Origin: an uncultured Sanguibacteroides sp.
GTDB taxonomy: Bacteria; Bacteroidota; Bacteroidia; Bacteroidales; Marinifilaceae
Direction of reading: 5' to 3'
DNA: 64,000 nucleotides
Assembly (NCBI RefSeq): GCF_900543425.1
Contig: NZ_UQRQ01000010.1
Location: forward strand, 1-64,000
Shown: positions 41,919 through 51,218 of the stretch, one piece after another
Position numbering within the stretch: the stretch's first letter is position 1
Layout: each line of letters starts with the position of its first letter
The notes under the pieces: model-generated
Database searches by the model: none
The model's input: only the letters and a program-made list of their open reading frames with translations
Told to the model about the DNA's origin: nothing
Translations under genes and position numbers: made by a program

Positions 41919-42717
41919 TTCTATCGGAAATTCGGACTATCGAATAAAATTGCTCCGGAGTCAGAGAATACATCACATCATAAAGATGCAATTGAAGAGT
42001 TCCGGGACCTTGTGCCATTCCGGCTGCGATCTCTCCGCATACCCCCATAAAAACCGTGGCACTCACGGCGGCCTCGAAAAGATTCGGATGAACGGCGGCA
42101 AAGGCTCCCAATATAGCTGAAGCCGTGCATCCCAATCCGGTCACCTTTTCCATCATTCGGGAGCCGTTATAGCAATACATCACCCGGTTCCCCTCCACAA
42201 CGAGATCGGTTTCTCCGCTTACGCATACTATCCCGTGAATCCTCTCGCTCAATCGTTGGGCCGCAGACAAACTGCTTAACGAAGATTCTGTACTATCAAC
42301 CCCCTTCGAACGAGTGGACAATCCGGCCAATGTCATGATTTCGGAAGCATTTCCCCGAATATATTGCGGATTTCCCGTCTCCAATATAGCTTCTAAAGTT
42401 TGATTCCGAAAACGAGTCGCCCCCGCTCCTACGGGGTCCAATACGACCGGACACCCGACTTCATTGGCTTTCTTTATAGCCGCCTTCATGGATTCCACCG
42501 TAAAGCGATCCAACGTCCCGATATTGATCACGGTTGCCTGACAAAGAGGTACCATATCCTCTATCTCTTCTAAGGCATGAGCCATAATAGGCGAAGCTCC
42601 CGCTGCCAATAAAGCATTAGCCGTATTGTTCATGACTACGGCATTCGTGATATTATGAACCAGAGGGGATTTCTCTTTTACCTGACAAATAGTATTCCAG
42701 ATAATATCTTTCCACAT
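41899..42717 (-). CDS. thiM: Hydroxyethylthiazole kinase
   Basis: Phosphorylates salvaged hydroxyethylthiazole for ThiE. About 272 residues, a ribokinase-fold trimer subunit: PLVHNITNAVVMNNTANALLAAG at the N-terminus, VVLDPVGAGATRFR mid-protein and VTGLGCTASAILGAFAAV carrying the catalytic Cys/anion hole. The open frame extends to 42771, but that would overlap the upstream gene; ATG 42717 fits the family N-terminus and leaves a 14-bp gap. With only thiM and thiE here, the locus is a salvage unit. I see no TPP riboswitch upstream. Confidence 0.93.
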   Translation of the reverse strand: MWKDIIWNTICQVKEKSPLVHNITNAVVMNNTANALLAAGASPIMAHALEEIEDMVPLCQATVINIGTLDRFTVESMKAAIKKANEVGCPVVLDPVGAGATRFRNQTLEAILETGNPQYIRGNASEIMTLAGLSTRSKGVDSTESSLSSLSAAQRLSERIHGIVCVSGETDLVVEGNRVMYCYNGSRMMEKVTGLGCTASAILGAFAAVHPNLFEAAVSATVFMGVCGEIAAGMAQGPGTLQLHLYDVMYSLTPEQFYSIVRISDRNDSYVE

Positions 42718-42731
42718 CTTCTTATCTGTTG

Positions 42732-43919
42732 TTATTCCTCTTCCTCCAGGTAAATGGTATAACGGTTCCAAAAATCATGATCTGTTTTCATATCCTCGTA
42801 ATACGTACGCCCGTCAATCGTCTCCACATTGCTTATGCTGACCCGGGTCGTTTGATATTGCAACTCTCCTTTCACCACATCCTTACCTTCGTTATAGGCA
42901 TATACCATACTGACACCGCTAAGAAAATAGTAGGAGCTGATTTTTTTATAATTCGTGGTAATAGTCGTTACCACATTGGATTTCGAGTCTCCTTCGACCG
43001 GTAATAAATTACGTCCCATAACATTGAAACCGGTAGAGTGGATACGCATCACGTTCTTAAGGACAGCGGCATTTTTCATATTTATATAGATCTCTCCGCT
43101 ATATTGCGCAACGGAAGCATCTCCGGCATTCGATACGGTAGGTTTTTTACATTCGTACCCGATCACCTGTACCGAATCTCCATCGTATAGAATAATACCT
43201 TTATTTTTTAACGTGTAATCCCGCAAATTTTGAATATCCAATATGTTCCGGGTATTCCGAACGACATCAGCGGAAATAATATCGTCAAAATAGATCATTC
43301 CGTCAGCCACGGATACGGCTTCCTCGCTCCGGCGAACTTGAGTGAACTTATAGTTCAACGCGAGGAAATCCTCTTCGACATTACTCCGTTTATATCCGTT
43401 TTTATCGTATATCTTGACGATCGCCTCTTTTGATTTTCGTTCTCCGTCATTTACCCGGATTCCGTATTCGAAATACCCTTCATAATTATAAGTCCGCGGA
43501 ATATAATTCAAACCGATATTACTAACGGCCCTCTCTAATAACTTTTTGAATACCAGAGATTCCGCTGTCACGTCAACCGCTTTAATACCATACGTCATGG
43601 GCTGCAGGAGGATCTCAACTTTCCCTTTATCCTTGACATCATATACTTTATACTCTTTGCTCCCATATCCGATGGCCGAAATCTTCAGCACATGCGAAAT
43701 ACATCTCTCCGGAATAATCAATTCAAATTGTCCGTCCATGTCGGAAGCAACCCCCAACACGGTTCCCAAGACCCCCAGGTTGGCAAAAGCGATCGGTTCC
43801 CGTGTCTTTTCATCCAAGACGACTCCTTTAATCCGAATTTTTCCGTCATCATCCTGAGCTTGTACAAATGACAACAGACCGAAAAATAACACCAGCAACG
43901 AGAATATCTTTTTATTCAT
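42732..43919 (-). CDS. Exported protein with CarboxypepD_reg-like domain
   Basis: A 395-residue protein with a signal peptide (MNKKIFSLLVLFFGLLSFVQA, cut near AQA|Q). Residues about 27-110 form a carboxypeptidase-regulatory-like beta-sandwich (IRIKGVVLDEKTREPIAFANLGV...VASDMDGQFEL), the plug-extension module found in many Bacteroidetes envelope proteins. The remaining 280 residues are beta-rich and unassigned (VTTITTNYKKISSYYFLSGVSMVY). It lies 14 bp upstream of thiM, so the thiazole-salvage genes are likely cotranscribed with it. A role in substrate uptake is only a guess. Confidence 0.8.
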   Translation of the reverse strand: MNKKIFSLLVLFFGLLSFVQAQDDDGKIRIKGVVLDEKTREPIAFANLGVLGTVLGVASDMDGQFELIIPERCISHVLKISAIGYGSKEYKVYDVKDKGKVEILLQPMTYGIKAVDVTAESLVFKKLLERAVSNIGLNYIPRTYNYEGYFEYGIRVNDGERKSKEAIVKIYDKNGYKRSNVEEDFLALNYKFTQVRRSEEAVSVADGMIYFDDIISADVVRNTRNILDIQNLRDYTLKNKGIILYDGDSVQVIGYECKKPTVSNAGDASVAQYSGEIYINMKNAAVLKNVMRIHSTGFNVMGRNLLPVEGDSKSNVVTTITTNYKKISSYYFLSGVSMVYAYNEGKDVVKGELQYQTTRVSISNVETIDGRTYYEDMKTDHDFWNRYTIYLEEEE

Positions 43920-43956
43920 ACCTATAATCTACATGTTTAACAATAAATCATCCTTG

Positions 43957-43964
43957 CAAATATA
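43957..43964 (-). promoter_or_regulatory. Promoter of the CarboxypepD_reg-thiM-thiE operon, -7 element
   Basis: TATATTTG on the minus strand, 37 bp before the ATG at 43919. Confidence 0.55.
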
Positions 43965-44087
43965 CATGATATAAATCTTATTTCAGACATATCAACAAAT
44001 AAAAAATAGTTTTTACCCATGAAAACAGAGGAAACGATCTTCGTTATAAAAAGATTATTTTCAATTGAATGAACATCCGCCGCTTTT

Positions 44088-44119
44088 TTTGTTATACACA
44101 AATATTTTCGTTACTTTTG
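44088..44119 (+). promoter_or_regulatory. Promoter of the coiled-coil lipoprotein gene
   Basis: TTTG (44088-44091) and TACTTTTG (44112-44119) are separated by 20 bp, a full -33/-7 pair. The ATG is 126 bp downstream, so the transcript has an unusually long leader for this window. Confidence 0.7.
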
Positions 44120-44245
44120 CCTCCATGATGAAAATCTGAGCGAAAGATTTTTAAGCGGTCATTTCTGCTTATTAAAAAATAAGTAATTGAAAATCAATCG
44201 TTCAAAACACAAAAATTATAATTTGTAACTTTTAAATATTTCGAT

Positions 44246-44896
44246 ATGAGAAGAGCATTATTTTACATTTCAGGCATCTTAATGATAATCGGATCTCTTT
44301 CCTCTTGTGTCTCAAAAAAGAAATTCGAAGAGTTGGCAAGAGCTAAAAGAAGTAGCGATCGAGAGGTCGTAAATCTGCAAAACGACAAGAAGAGAATGGA
44401 AGCCGAAATGTTAAAGATGAAAGATGATTTCAATGCTATCCGATATCAATTAACGGCTAATATTGCCGCAAAAGACAAACAAATCGACGCCCTATATACC
44501 AAACTTCGTGTATTGGAAACAAAAGAAACGGCATTAAAATCAGAGTTAAAAGACGTCTCGGAGCAAGTGAAAAACAAAGAACAATATAGCAATGTTCAAC
44601 TGGAGACTCTGGAAAACCAAATAAAAACGGTAAAAAGCGAACGGGACCAATTAAAAAAAGAGTTAGCCGAAATAAAAACAAATTCGGAGTGGGATAATCG
44701 AAAACTGAAAAGCGAGATCGAGACGATTAAATCCAACATCCAGTTTAAGGATAATGAAATAACCCGGTTGGAAAAGGAAGTAAAAAGCATAAAAAATCAA
44801 TTGGCTGCTAACAAAAAGCTTTTATCCCAAAAAAATCAAGAAGTTGAGAAGTTGAGTAATCAGGTCAAATTGTTGAAAAAAGAGCTGGGAAAATAG
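44246..44896 (+). CDS. Coiled-coil lipoprotein
   Basis: A 216-residue protein with signal MRRALFYISGILMIIGSLSSC; SLSSC is the lipobox, so it is lipid-anchored. From about residue 25 to the end it is one continuous charged coiled coil (heptads of L/I/V with K and E; for example LEKEVKSIKNQLAANKKLLSQKNQEVEKL). Such proteins often span or organise the periplasm. The next gene begins 3 bp later, so the two form a unit. No enzymatic domain is seen. Confidence 0.8.
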   Translation: MRRALFYISGILMIIGSLSSCVSKKKFEELARAKRSSDREVVNLQNDKKRMEAEMLKMKDDFNAIRYQLTANIAAKDKQIDALYTKLRVLETKETALKSELKDVSEQVKNKEQYSNVQLETLENQIKTVKSERDQLKKELAEIKTNSEWDNRKLKSEIETIKSNIQFKDNEITRLEKEVKSIKNQLAANKKLLSQKNQEVEKLSNQVKLLKKELGK

Positions 44897-44899
44897 AAA

Positions 44900-45265
44900 A
44901 TGATCTATATAGTTTTAAGTGTAATAGGGCTGCTAATCATAGTTGCCTTATTTACATTCTTTCAAAAAGCAAAGAAAAGCGAGGTTCAGGAAAAAGAACC
45001 GATCGCTCCTCCGGCAGAATGCTGCGGGGCTCATGCCGTTTGTGAGAAAGGATTGAAGAAAATTACCGAAAAAATCGATTATTTTGACGATGAAGAGTTG
45101 GATCAATTCCGAGGGATTTCGTCAGATACTTATAATGACGAACAAATAGATTTATTTCGGGAAGTGTTATACACTTTACGCCCGGAAGAGATAAACGATT
45201 GGCTGATCAGCCTGGAAAAAAGAGAGGTCGAAATACCGGATGTTCTAAAACAAGAACTAAACTGA
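44900..45265 (+). CDS. Small membrane protein with CC-x4-C motif
   Basis: A 121-residue protein with one N-terminal membrane span (IYIVLSVIGLLIIVALFTFF) and a cytoplasmic domain. The phrase ECCGAHAVCEKG carries three close cysteines, suggestive of metal or redox chemistry; the acidic remainder (FDDEELDQFRG...YNDEQIDLFREVLYTLRPEEINDWLISLEKREV) looks like a small helical domain. I have an impression that it is a conserved Bacteroidales protein but cannot name it. It follows the coiled-coil lipoprotein by 3 bp and overlaps the convergent DUF2851 gene by 9 bp. Confidence 0.75.
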   Translation: MIYIVLSVIGLLIIVALFTFFQKAKKSEVQEKEPIAPPAECCGAHAVCEKGLKKITEKIDYFDDEELDQFRGISSDTYNDEQIDLFREVLYTLRPEEINDWLISLEKREVEIPDVLKQELN

Positions 45266-46546
45266 TCCCGTATCTTTTAATACTTTAAATACTTCGCAGG
45301 CAATTTTACATTGAAGACAACGATGTCTGTCGCAATATTCCCTTTTAATTTGTAAGAGAGCCTGACTTTGTAATGCCGTTTGAATCGTCATGCCGTATTG
45401 CCGCCATTGACGGGTTACCTGATTCTTTTCCGCTTTCAGTTCATCCAACCACCTCAACGCTTTTTCACAATAATGCTCTTCCCCCCTCTCTTTACCATAT
45501 ACGAACAATAAAGGGACGACCGCATTAATTAAAACAACGTCTTTTATGGTCTCTCCTATCTTTTTCTCTTTAAAAGGAGAAACAATATTGAAACGATAAT
45601 GTGTGTTCCAATAAACAGACGTTGTCGACTCAAATACCTCTTTGGCCTTCGGAAGCGAACGAATCTCCAAAAAAGCAGCAAACAAAAATTGGAAACGATA
45701 CATCATTCCGGCAAGCAAAGCCAAACGAACCGAGGGAAAATTGATGGGGCGAACACGCATAAACTTCCATTGAAAAGCCTCCATTCGTCTCAAATTAAAC
45801 TTTGCGGCTTGATACGCGTATTCCTGCCGTAAAGAGGCCTTGTATTCGTCTGCTTCGGACTCATTTTCCAGAAAACCGGCAGATCCGAATAATAGTGCTT
45901 CAATTTTAAACAAAGAGTCTCCGCAACGCAAAATCTTCTTATAGGGAAGATATTCTGCCAGCAAAGAAAATGCATCGGCATTCACGTTTCCGGACCAATA
46001 TTTCAACAACAGGCGATAAAAACACTCTTCCCAATCGTTTTGATTTTGGATTAACATTTCCTTTATCTCACTGCATTTCCTTTCCAAACGCTCTACTGCA
46101 TATCCCGAAAGAATGATCTCTTTTCCAAATTGATCCAGACGTCTTAAATGCCGATGGCAACGAGGATTTACCGGTATTCCCTGCATATAAATATACTCAT
46201 CCCATAATCTTTTGTCAAACTCCAGAATAGCGGATTCTATTTTAATTCCTTTACTGTTATATACTTCTTTATCAGCATCCTCAACAACAGAAAGAATCAC
46301 ATTGTCATAAGCAGGATCTTTATGGTGGCCGTGATGATACCAATCACTTCCTCTCTGGTGTATCTCTATATTTCCCACCAAAACAATGTGGTCGATTTCA
46401 ATTCTGGCACAAAAAAAATCAGGTCCCGAATCAAAATTCTGTGTCCCGACATGTAGAATCCGAACCTGTTTTTTTCCAGAAGAAGAACAAACAGATCCCT
46501 CAAAAAGAGAATTCGCCCATACATATTGTAAGAATTCTTCATTCAT
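45257..46546 (-). CDS. DUF2851 family protein
   Basis: A 429-residue cytoplasmic protein. The N-terminal domain (about 25-110) contains LHVGTQNFDSGPDFFCARIEID...VGNIEIHQRGSDWYHHGHHKDPAYDNVILSVV, the conserved block of DUF2851, with a D/E-rich pattern reminiscent of nuclease-like folds (D...E-x-H; my inference). The helical remainder ends in a cysteine cluster (CDRHRCLQCKIACEVF) that could bind zinc. The function of the family is unknown. Its 3' end overlaps the small membrane protein gene. Confidence 0.85.
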   Translation of the reverse strand: MNEEFLQYVWANSLFEGSVCSSSGKKQVRILHVGTQNFDSGPDFFCARIEIDHIVLVGNIEIHQRGSDWYHHGHHKDPAYDNVILSVVEDADKEVYNSKGIKIESAILEFDKRLWDEYIYMQGIPVNPRCHRHLRRLDQFGKEIILSGYAVERLERKCSEIKEMLIQNQNDWEECFYRLLLKYWSGNVNADAFSLLAEYLPYKKILRCGDSLFKIEALLFGSAGFLENESEADEYKASLRQEYAYQAAKFNLRRMEAFQWKFMRVRPINFPSVRLALLAGMMYRFQFLFAAFLEIRSLPKAKEVFESTTSVYWNTHYRFNIVSPFKEKKIGETIKDVVLINAVVPLLFVYGKERGEEHYCEKALRWLDELKAEKNQVTRQWRQYGMTIQTALQSQALLQIKREYCDRHRCLQCKIACEVFKVLKDTGSV

Positions 46547-46655
46547 GTTCTAATATTGAGATGATTTCTACGAAATTACAACTTTTTTTACAAAAAATCA
46601 ACTGCTAAATTTTTATAAAAAGCTCAACCATTACCAAGGTTTAGTTTATTATCTT

Positions 46656-46663
46656 TATCTTTG
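46656..46663 (+). promoter_or_regulatory. Promoter upstream of the coiled-coil gene and fhs, -7 element
   Basis: TATCTTTG, 50 bp before the ATG at 46714. Because fhs starts 20 bp after this gene, it probably serves both. Confidence 0.55.
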
Positions 46664-46713
46664 CTTTCAGAATAAAAAAAACTAAAACGGAAGAAACCAA
46701 ACGTAAAAAAACT

Positions 46714-47601
46714 ATGGAAGAGAAGAAATTAATCAAGGATAAGAAAGACAAAACCTTAATGATTATCATTGGAGCTTTATCCCTTGTACTTATTGTACTT
46801 TTTATATTTTTTTTGATAGAAAGAAGTGAAAATAAAGCGAATATGCTCGCCATCACGTCGGAAAAACAAGCGTTGGAACAAGAATTGACGGATTTAAGTC
46901 ATAATTACGATAATTTAAAAACGGATAACGATACCTTAAACGCCAAACTGATCCATGAACAGGAAAAGATCACCAATTTACTGGAAAGGATGAAGGAGTT
47001 TAAGAACAATTCATACGCTGAAATCAACCGATACAAACGGGAAATAAACACATTGAAGGGTGTTCTCAGAAGTTACGTGGTCCAAATCGACTCTTTAAAT
47101 CAACTGAACAAAAAATTACTGGCAGAGAATACGGAAGTAAAAAAACAGATGAATTGGGTAAGGGAGAAAAGCCAAAAATTAGAGAAGAAAACAGAATTAA
47201 TGGCAGAGACTCTGGAGAAAGCAAGTACCCTCTCTGCAGAAAATATAAACATCTATCCCATCAACAAGAAGGGAAAAGAGACATCGGTAAAGAAATGTTC
47301 CCAGTTAAAAACGGATTTTGTCATTGCAAAAAACATTACGGCTAAAAGAGGACCGAGGCTTATTTATCTGCGGCTGACTCGTCCTGACGGAAAAATAATT
47401 GCAGCTTCCGACAAATCATTCTTCAAATATCAAAATACAAGTCTTACCTATTCCGCTAAGCGGGAAATCGAATACGAAGGCGAGCGCTTGGAAATTTCCA
47501 TTTATTGGCCGAACGACGGAAGTCTGGTAAAAGGAAAATATATTGCAGACCTTTTTAGTGATAATCAACAAATCGGATCTACTGAATTTATACTGAAATA
47601 G
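46714..47601 (+). CDS. Membrane-anchored coiled-coil protein of unknown function
   Basis: A 295-residue protein. A charged N-terminus (EEKKLIKDKKDK) precedes one membrane span (about 15-36, MIIIGALSLVLIVLFIFFLI), then a periplasmic coiled coil (about 45-175) and a C-terminal beta-rich domain (about 195-295; YLRLTRPDGKIIAASDKSFF...GERLEISIYWPNDGSLVKGKYIADLF). I do not know a function. The same layout of anchor, coiled coil and small beta domain would suit a periplasmic scaffold. fhs follows 20 bp later. Confidence 0.75.
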   Translation: MEEKKLIKDKKDKTLMIIIGALSLVLIVLFIFFLIERSENKANMLAITSEKQALEQELTDLSHNYDNLKTDNDTLNAKLIHEQEKITNLLERMKEFKNNSYAEINRYKREINTLKGVLRSYVVQIDSLNQLNKKLLAENTEVKKQMNWVREKSQKLEKKTELMAETLEKASTLSAENINIYPINKKGKETSVKKCSQLKTDFVIAKNITAKRGPRLIYLRLTRPDGKIIAASDKSFFKYQNTSLTYSAKREIEYEGERLEISIYWPNDGSLVKGKYIADLFSDNQQIGSTEFILK

Positions 47602-47621
47602 AAATATTAAATATACAGCAT

Positions 47622-49292
47622 ATGAAAACAGATATCGAAATTGCTAATTCGGTAGCTCTAAGACCTATTTATGAAATAGCGGACAAATTAGGTATTGAAA
47701 GAGATTTACTTGAACCGTACGGCAAATACAAAGCAAAATTACCGTTAAGTCTTATTGATCTTGATAAAATAAAGGGTAAGAAATTGGTTTTGGTATCGGC
47801 GATCTCTCCCACTCCGGCGGGAGAAGGTAAGACGACTATATCCATCGGGTTAACCGAGGGACTGAATCGTATCGGTAAAAAAACTACGGTCGTTTTGCGC
47901 GAACCCTCTTTAGGTCCGGTATTCGGTATCAAAGGTGGAGCCACGGGAGGAGGATTCTCTCAAGTAGTACCGATGGAAGATATCAACCTACATTTCACGG
48001 GTGATTTTGCGGCTATTGAAAAAGCACATAACCTGCTGGCCGCTTTGATCGACAATAATATACAGAGCAAAACACACTCTTTAAACATCGATCCTCGAAC
48101 GGTTACCTGGAAAAGAGTGATGGACATGAACGACCGTTCCCTGCGTCATATCATTGTAGGATTAGGCGGAACGACAGCCGGTATTCCGCGGGAAACCGGT
48201 TTCGATATCACGGCAGCATCCGAGGTGATGGCTATTTTGTGTCTCTCGGACGACTTTGAAGATTTAAAGAATCGGTTAGGCAATATCTTCATTGGATACA
48301 CATTTGACAAAAAGCCCATATACGCTCGAGATCTTCAGGCTAACGGAGCAATGGCAGCCTTATTGAAAGACGCGATAAAACCCAATTTAGTCCAAACAAT
48401 GGAAGGAAATCCTGCTATTATTCACGGAGGACCTTTTGCCAATATAGCCCAAGGAACCAACTCGATCATCGCAACACGCGTGGGGTTGACTCTTTCTGAC
48501 TTCGTGGTAACGGAAGCCGGATTCGGTTTCGACCTGGGAGCAGAAAAATTCTTTGACATCAAATGTGTAAAAGCCGGATTGGAACCGAGTGCCGTGGTAT
48601 TGGTTGCCACCGTAAGAGCGTTGAAATACCATGGAGGAGTTAAGATTGACCAGTTGAAAGAACCTAACGTGGAAGCGCTGAAGAAAGGGATAGGCAACCT
48701 TGAAAAACAGGTCGAGAACATGAAAAAATTCAATATTTGTCCGGTCGTGGCCATCAATAAATTCGAATCCGATACGGACGAGGAGATCGCTTATCTGGCT
48801 CAAAAATGTAACGAACTGGAAGTTCCCATGGAGGTAGCAGAAGTCTGGGCCAAGGGAGGAGCCGGAGCTGAAAACTTGGCCAAACTTGTTGCCAAGGTAG
48901 CCGAGCAATGCAGCTGTACCTTAAAACCTCTTTACAACTGGGAGTGGAGTGTCGAAAAGAAAATCGAAACGGTAGCGAAAGAGCTTTACGGGGCTGCCGC
49001 CATCGATTACACGACCGAGGCTAAAAACGATTTGAAAAAAGTGATGGACTTAGGGTTAGACAAATTACCGATTTGTATCGCTAAAACTCAAAAATCACTA
49101 TCCGATAATCCGAAATTATTAGGCCGTCCGAAAGATTTCGTGGTCACAGTTCGACAAATCGAGATCGCTTCCGGAGCTGGATTTATCATTCCTATTACAG
49201 GAAGTATCATGAGAATGCCCGGTCTACCCGATATCCCCGCCGCTGAAAAAATCGATATCGATAACAAGGGGAAAATAACCGGTCTATTCTAA
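47622..49292 (+). CDS. fhs: Formate--tetrahydrofolate ligase
   Basis: Makes 10-formyl-THF from formate, THF and ATP, feeding purine synthesis (PurH at 12 kb) and charging the folate pool. The 556-residue protein is full length. The P-loop-like SPTPAGEGKTTISIGL (about 64-80), the LREPSLGPVFGIKGGATGGG segment, HFTGDFAAI, and the C-terminal RQIEIASGAGFIIPITGSIMRMPGLP are diagnostic. Together with FtcD it gives two entries into one-carbon folate metabolism. It ends with a hairpin at 49310-49336. Confidence 0.97.
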   Translation: MKTDIEIANSVALRPIYEIADKLGIERDLLEPYGKYKAKLPLSLIDLDKIKGKKLVLVSAISPTPAGEGKTTISIGLTEGLNRIGKKTTVVLREPSLGPVFGIKGGATGGGFSQVVPMEDINLHFTGDFAAIEKAHNLLAALIDNNIQSKTHSLNIDPRTVTWKRVMDMNDRSLRHIIVGLGGTTAGIPRETGFDITAASEVMAILCLSDDFEDLKNRLGNIFIGYTFDKKPIYARDLQANGAMAALLKDAIKPNLVQTMEGNPAIIHGGPFANIAQGTNSIIATRVGLTLSDFVVTEAGFGFDLGAEKFFDIKCVKAGLEPSAVVLVATVRALKYHGGVKIDQLKEPNVEALKKGIGNLEKQVENMKKFNICPVVAINKFESDTDEEIAYLAQKCNELEVPMEVAEVWAKGGAGAENLAKLVAKVAEQCSCTLKPLYNWEWSVEKKIETVAKELYGAAAIDYTTEAKNDLKKVMDLGLDKLPICIAKTQKSLSDNPKLLGRPKDFVVTVRQIEIASGAGFIIPITGSIMRMPGLPDIPAAEKIDIDNKGKITGLF

Positions 49293-49309
49293 TTAAATAA
49301 TAATATTAA

Positions 49310-49336
49310 AGTGGGAGAACTAACCCCTCTCCCACT
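49310..49336 (+). terminator. Hairpin after fhs
   Basis: AGTGGGAGA (49310-49318) pairs with TCTCCCACT (49328-49336) around a nine-base loop. The following TATATTT is a weak T tract. Confidence 0.6.
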
Positions 49337-49360
49337 ATATTTACGACACCACTAAAGGCG

Positions 49361-50020
49361 ATGGATCCGATACACCTCGAAAAAATTCCACACCTGTCTG
49401 AAACTACTTATTCGCTTGATCAAATAAGTATCTTTCTGGATGAAAAATGTATTTTTCTTCCTATAGATCAGATAAACTGGGAAAATCCATACCAGAACAC
49501 TCCTCGCGTACAATGCAAAATAGCTTACAACGAACAGGCTCTGTTTCTGAAATTTCAGGTGGAAGAAAATACTTTCAGGGGACAGGAAGTAAACGATAAC
49601 GGAAGCATATGGGAAGATTCCTGTGTCGAATTTTTCATACAGCCTCTACCCTCCTCGGCCTTTTATTACAATTTTGAATTCAACGCTATAGGCGCTTTGT
49701 TAATAGGCTACGGTACTGGACGGAACGACCGGGTTCTGGCGGACTCCGTTATTATAAATTCAGTTCGTAGAGAAATACATCTATCCGTTTCCCGCGGAGG
49801 AGGCAAAAGAGACTCTTTTTGTTGGGAACTGATTACCGAAATCCCTTTTACCGCTTTATTCAAGACTGATTTTGCGCCGCAAGACGGTACCGTCATTAAA
49901 GCCAATATCTATAAGTGCGGTAATAAATTACCCTCTCCCCATTTTTTATCCTGGCAACCCATTCATACCGAACATCCTGATTTTCACCGATCGGAATTTT
50001 TCGGTTCATTGATTTTTTAA
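49361..50020 (+). CDS. Carbohydrate-binding family 9-like protein
   Basis: A 219-residue protein with the CBM9-like beta-sandwich seen in many Bacteroidetes: CKIAYNEQALFLKFQVEENTFR, GSIWEDSCVEFFIQPLP, YYNFEFNAIGALLIGYG, CWELITEIPFTALF and a C-terminal KANIYKCGNKLPSPHFLSWQPI...HRSEFFGSLIF. There is no signal peptide, so it is probably cytoplasmic; its ligand is unknown. It lies 10 bp before the metallophosphoesterase gene and likely shares its transcript. Confidence 0.85.
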   Translation: MDPIHLEKIPHLSETTYSLDQISIFLDEKCIFLPIDQINWENPYQNTPRVQCKIAYNEQALFLKFQVEENTFRGQEVNDNGSIWEDSCVEFFIQPLPSSAFYYNFEFNAIGALLIGYGTGRNDRVLADSVIINSVRREIHLSVSRGGGKRDSFCWELITEIPFTALFKTDFAPQDGTVIKANIYKCGNKLPSPHFLSWQPIHTEHPDFHRSEFFGSLIF

Positions 50021-50030
50021 TTGACATAAA

Positions 50031-51218
50031 ATGAAAACTGGAACGATTATATTATTAATAGGATTGGGCTATATATTGTTAAACGATCTTTTTCTCTACC
50101 TCGAGATCAAGCGCTATCTAAAACGTAAAACAAGCAAAATTCTGTATATTATACACTCGCTGCTTTTTGTCTCCGGGTTGTTAAGTTATAATTTTATCAT
50201 TCCTCAGATAAAAACGCCGGATGCTTATTTTTGGTTTGGAAAAGGAATTGCCATTTTATTTCTATGCTATGCCCCAAAAACAATCTACATCCTATTAAAC
50301 GGCATCGCTTTACTGGTCAGACGCCTGAAATTGTTTTCAAAAATTATTCATTATCTTGCTTTCGGGTTAAGCATATTTGTTTTCTTCGTTATTTTCTATG
50401 GAATAACGTGGGGAAGATACGATTATAAAGTTGTCAGACAGGAGGTATGTATAAAAGAATTACCGGATACATTCAATCATTTTCGCATCGTACAATTAAC
50501 CGATCTTCATCTGGGAAGCTACCGGGAAGGATATGTCGGTATATCGAAACTCGTTCAAAAAGTAAACGCTCTTAAACCGGATTTAATTGTTTTTACCGGA
50601 GATATGGTGAATAACTTTGCCTCCGAAATAATACCTTGGCAAGATACATTAAAATTATTAACTTCCCGTTATGGAAAATACGCGATAACGGGAAATCACG
50701 ATTATGGCCATTATACGCGTTGGAAATCGGAAGGCGATCGCAAGGAAAACCTCGTCCAATTTTTTAATAATATGCGAAATATGGGATTTCATATGCTGAA
50801 TAACAGCAACATACCGCTTATTATTCAAACGGATACGATCTATTTATCGGGAGTTGAAAATTGGGGACTACCTCCTTTTCCTCAATACGGAAAACTATCG
50901 GAGGCTCTTCAAGGAACAGAAGGCCACGTGGTGATTCTCCTTTCACACGATCCTTCCCATTGGCGGCAGGAAGTAATTTACCGTCCCGTGGCTTTGACCC
51001 TGTCGGGACATACACACGCAATGCAAATGGGAATACAAATAGGTCGTTTTCAATGGAGTCCGTCAAAATATATCTATCCGGAATACAACGGTCTTTATAA
51101 ACACGATCGACATCAACTCTATGTATCCCGAGGAGAAGGTTACTTAGGATTTCCAGGACGTATAGGTCAACGCCCGGAAATCACGTTAATCGAACTAACA
51201 AATGATTGCAAACAATGA
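50031..51218 (+). CDS. Membrane-anchored calcineurin-like metallophosphoesterase
   Basis: A 395-residue protein with four N-terminal membrane spans (about 3-22, 36-55, 62-95 and 105-125) and a C-terminal dinuclear-metal phosphoesterase domain from about residue 150. The metal motifs are complete: LTDLHLGS, FTGDMVNN, TGNHDYGHY, LLSHDPSHW and SGHTHAMQMG. The SGHTH pattern resembles the YkuE/YaeI subgroup, some of which act on lipid pyrophosphates; the substrate here is not known. Its stop overlaps the next start (ATGA). Confidence 0.9.
   Translation: MKTGTIILLIGLGYILLNDLFLYLEIKRYLKRKTSKILYIIHSLLFVSGLLSYNFIIPQIKTPDAYFWFGKGIAILFLCYAPKTIYILLNGIALLVRRLKLFSKIIHYLAFGLSIFVFFVIFYGITWGRYDYKVVRQEVCIKELPDTFNHFRIVQLTDLHLGSYREGYVGISKLVQKVNALKPDLIVFTGDMVNNFASEIIPWQDTLKLLTSRYGKYAITGNHDYGHYTRWKSEGDRKENLVQFFNNMRNMGFHMLNNSNIPLIIQTDTIYLSGVENWGLPPFPQYGKLSEALQGTEGHVVILLSHDPSHWRQEVIYRPVALTLSGHTHAMQMGIQIGRFQWSPSKYIYPEYNGLYKHDRHQLYVSRGEGYLGFPGRIGQRPEITLIELTNDCKQ

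Larger units (their letters stand above)
43920..44245. other. Divergent intergenic region
   Basis: 326 bp with two opposed promoters (43957-43964 minus; 44088-44119 plus) and a leader of roughly 120 bases before the plus-strand gene that can form two mutually exclusive hairpins. No gene is seen. Confidence 0.6.

Noticed and set aside
42718..44245. TPP riboswitch upstream of the thi genes
   Set aside because: I looked for the conserved CUGAGA and ACCUGA-type segments on the minus strand upstream of thiM and of the operon promoter and did not find them.
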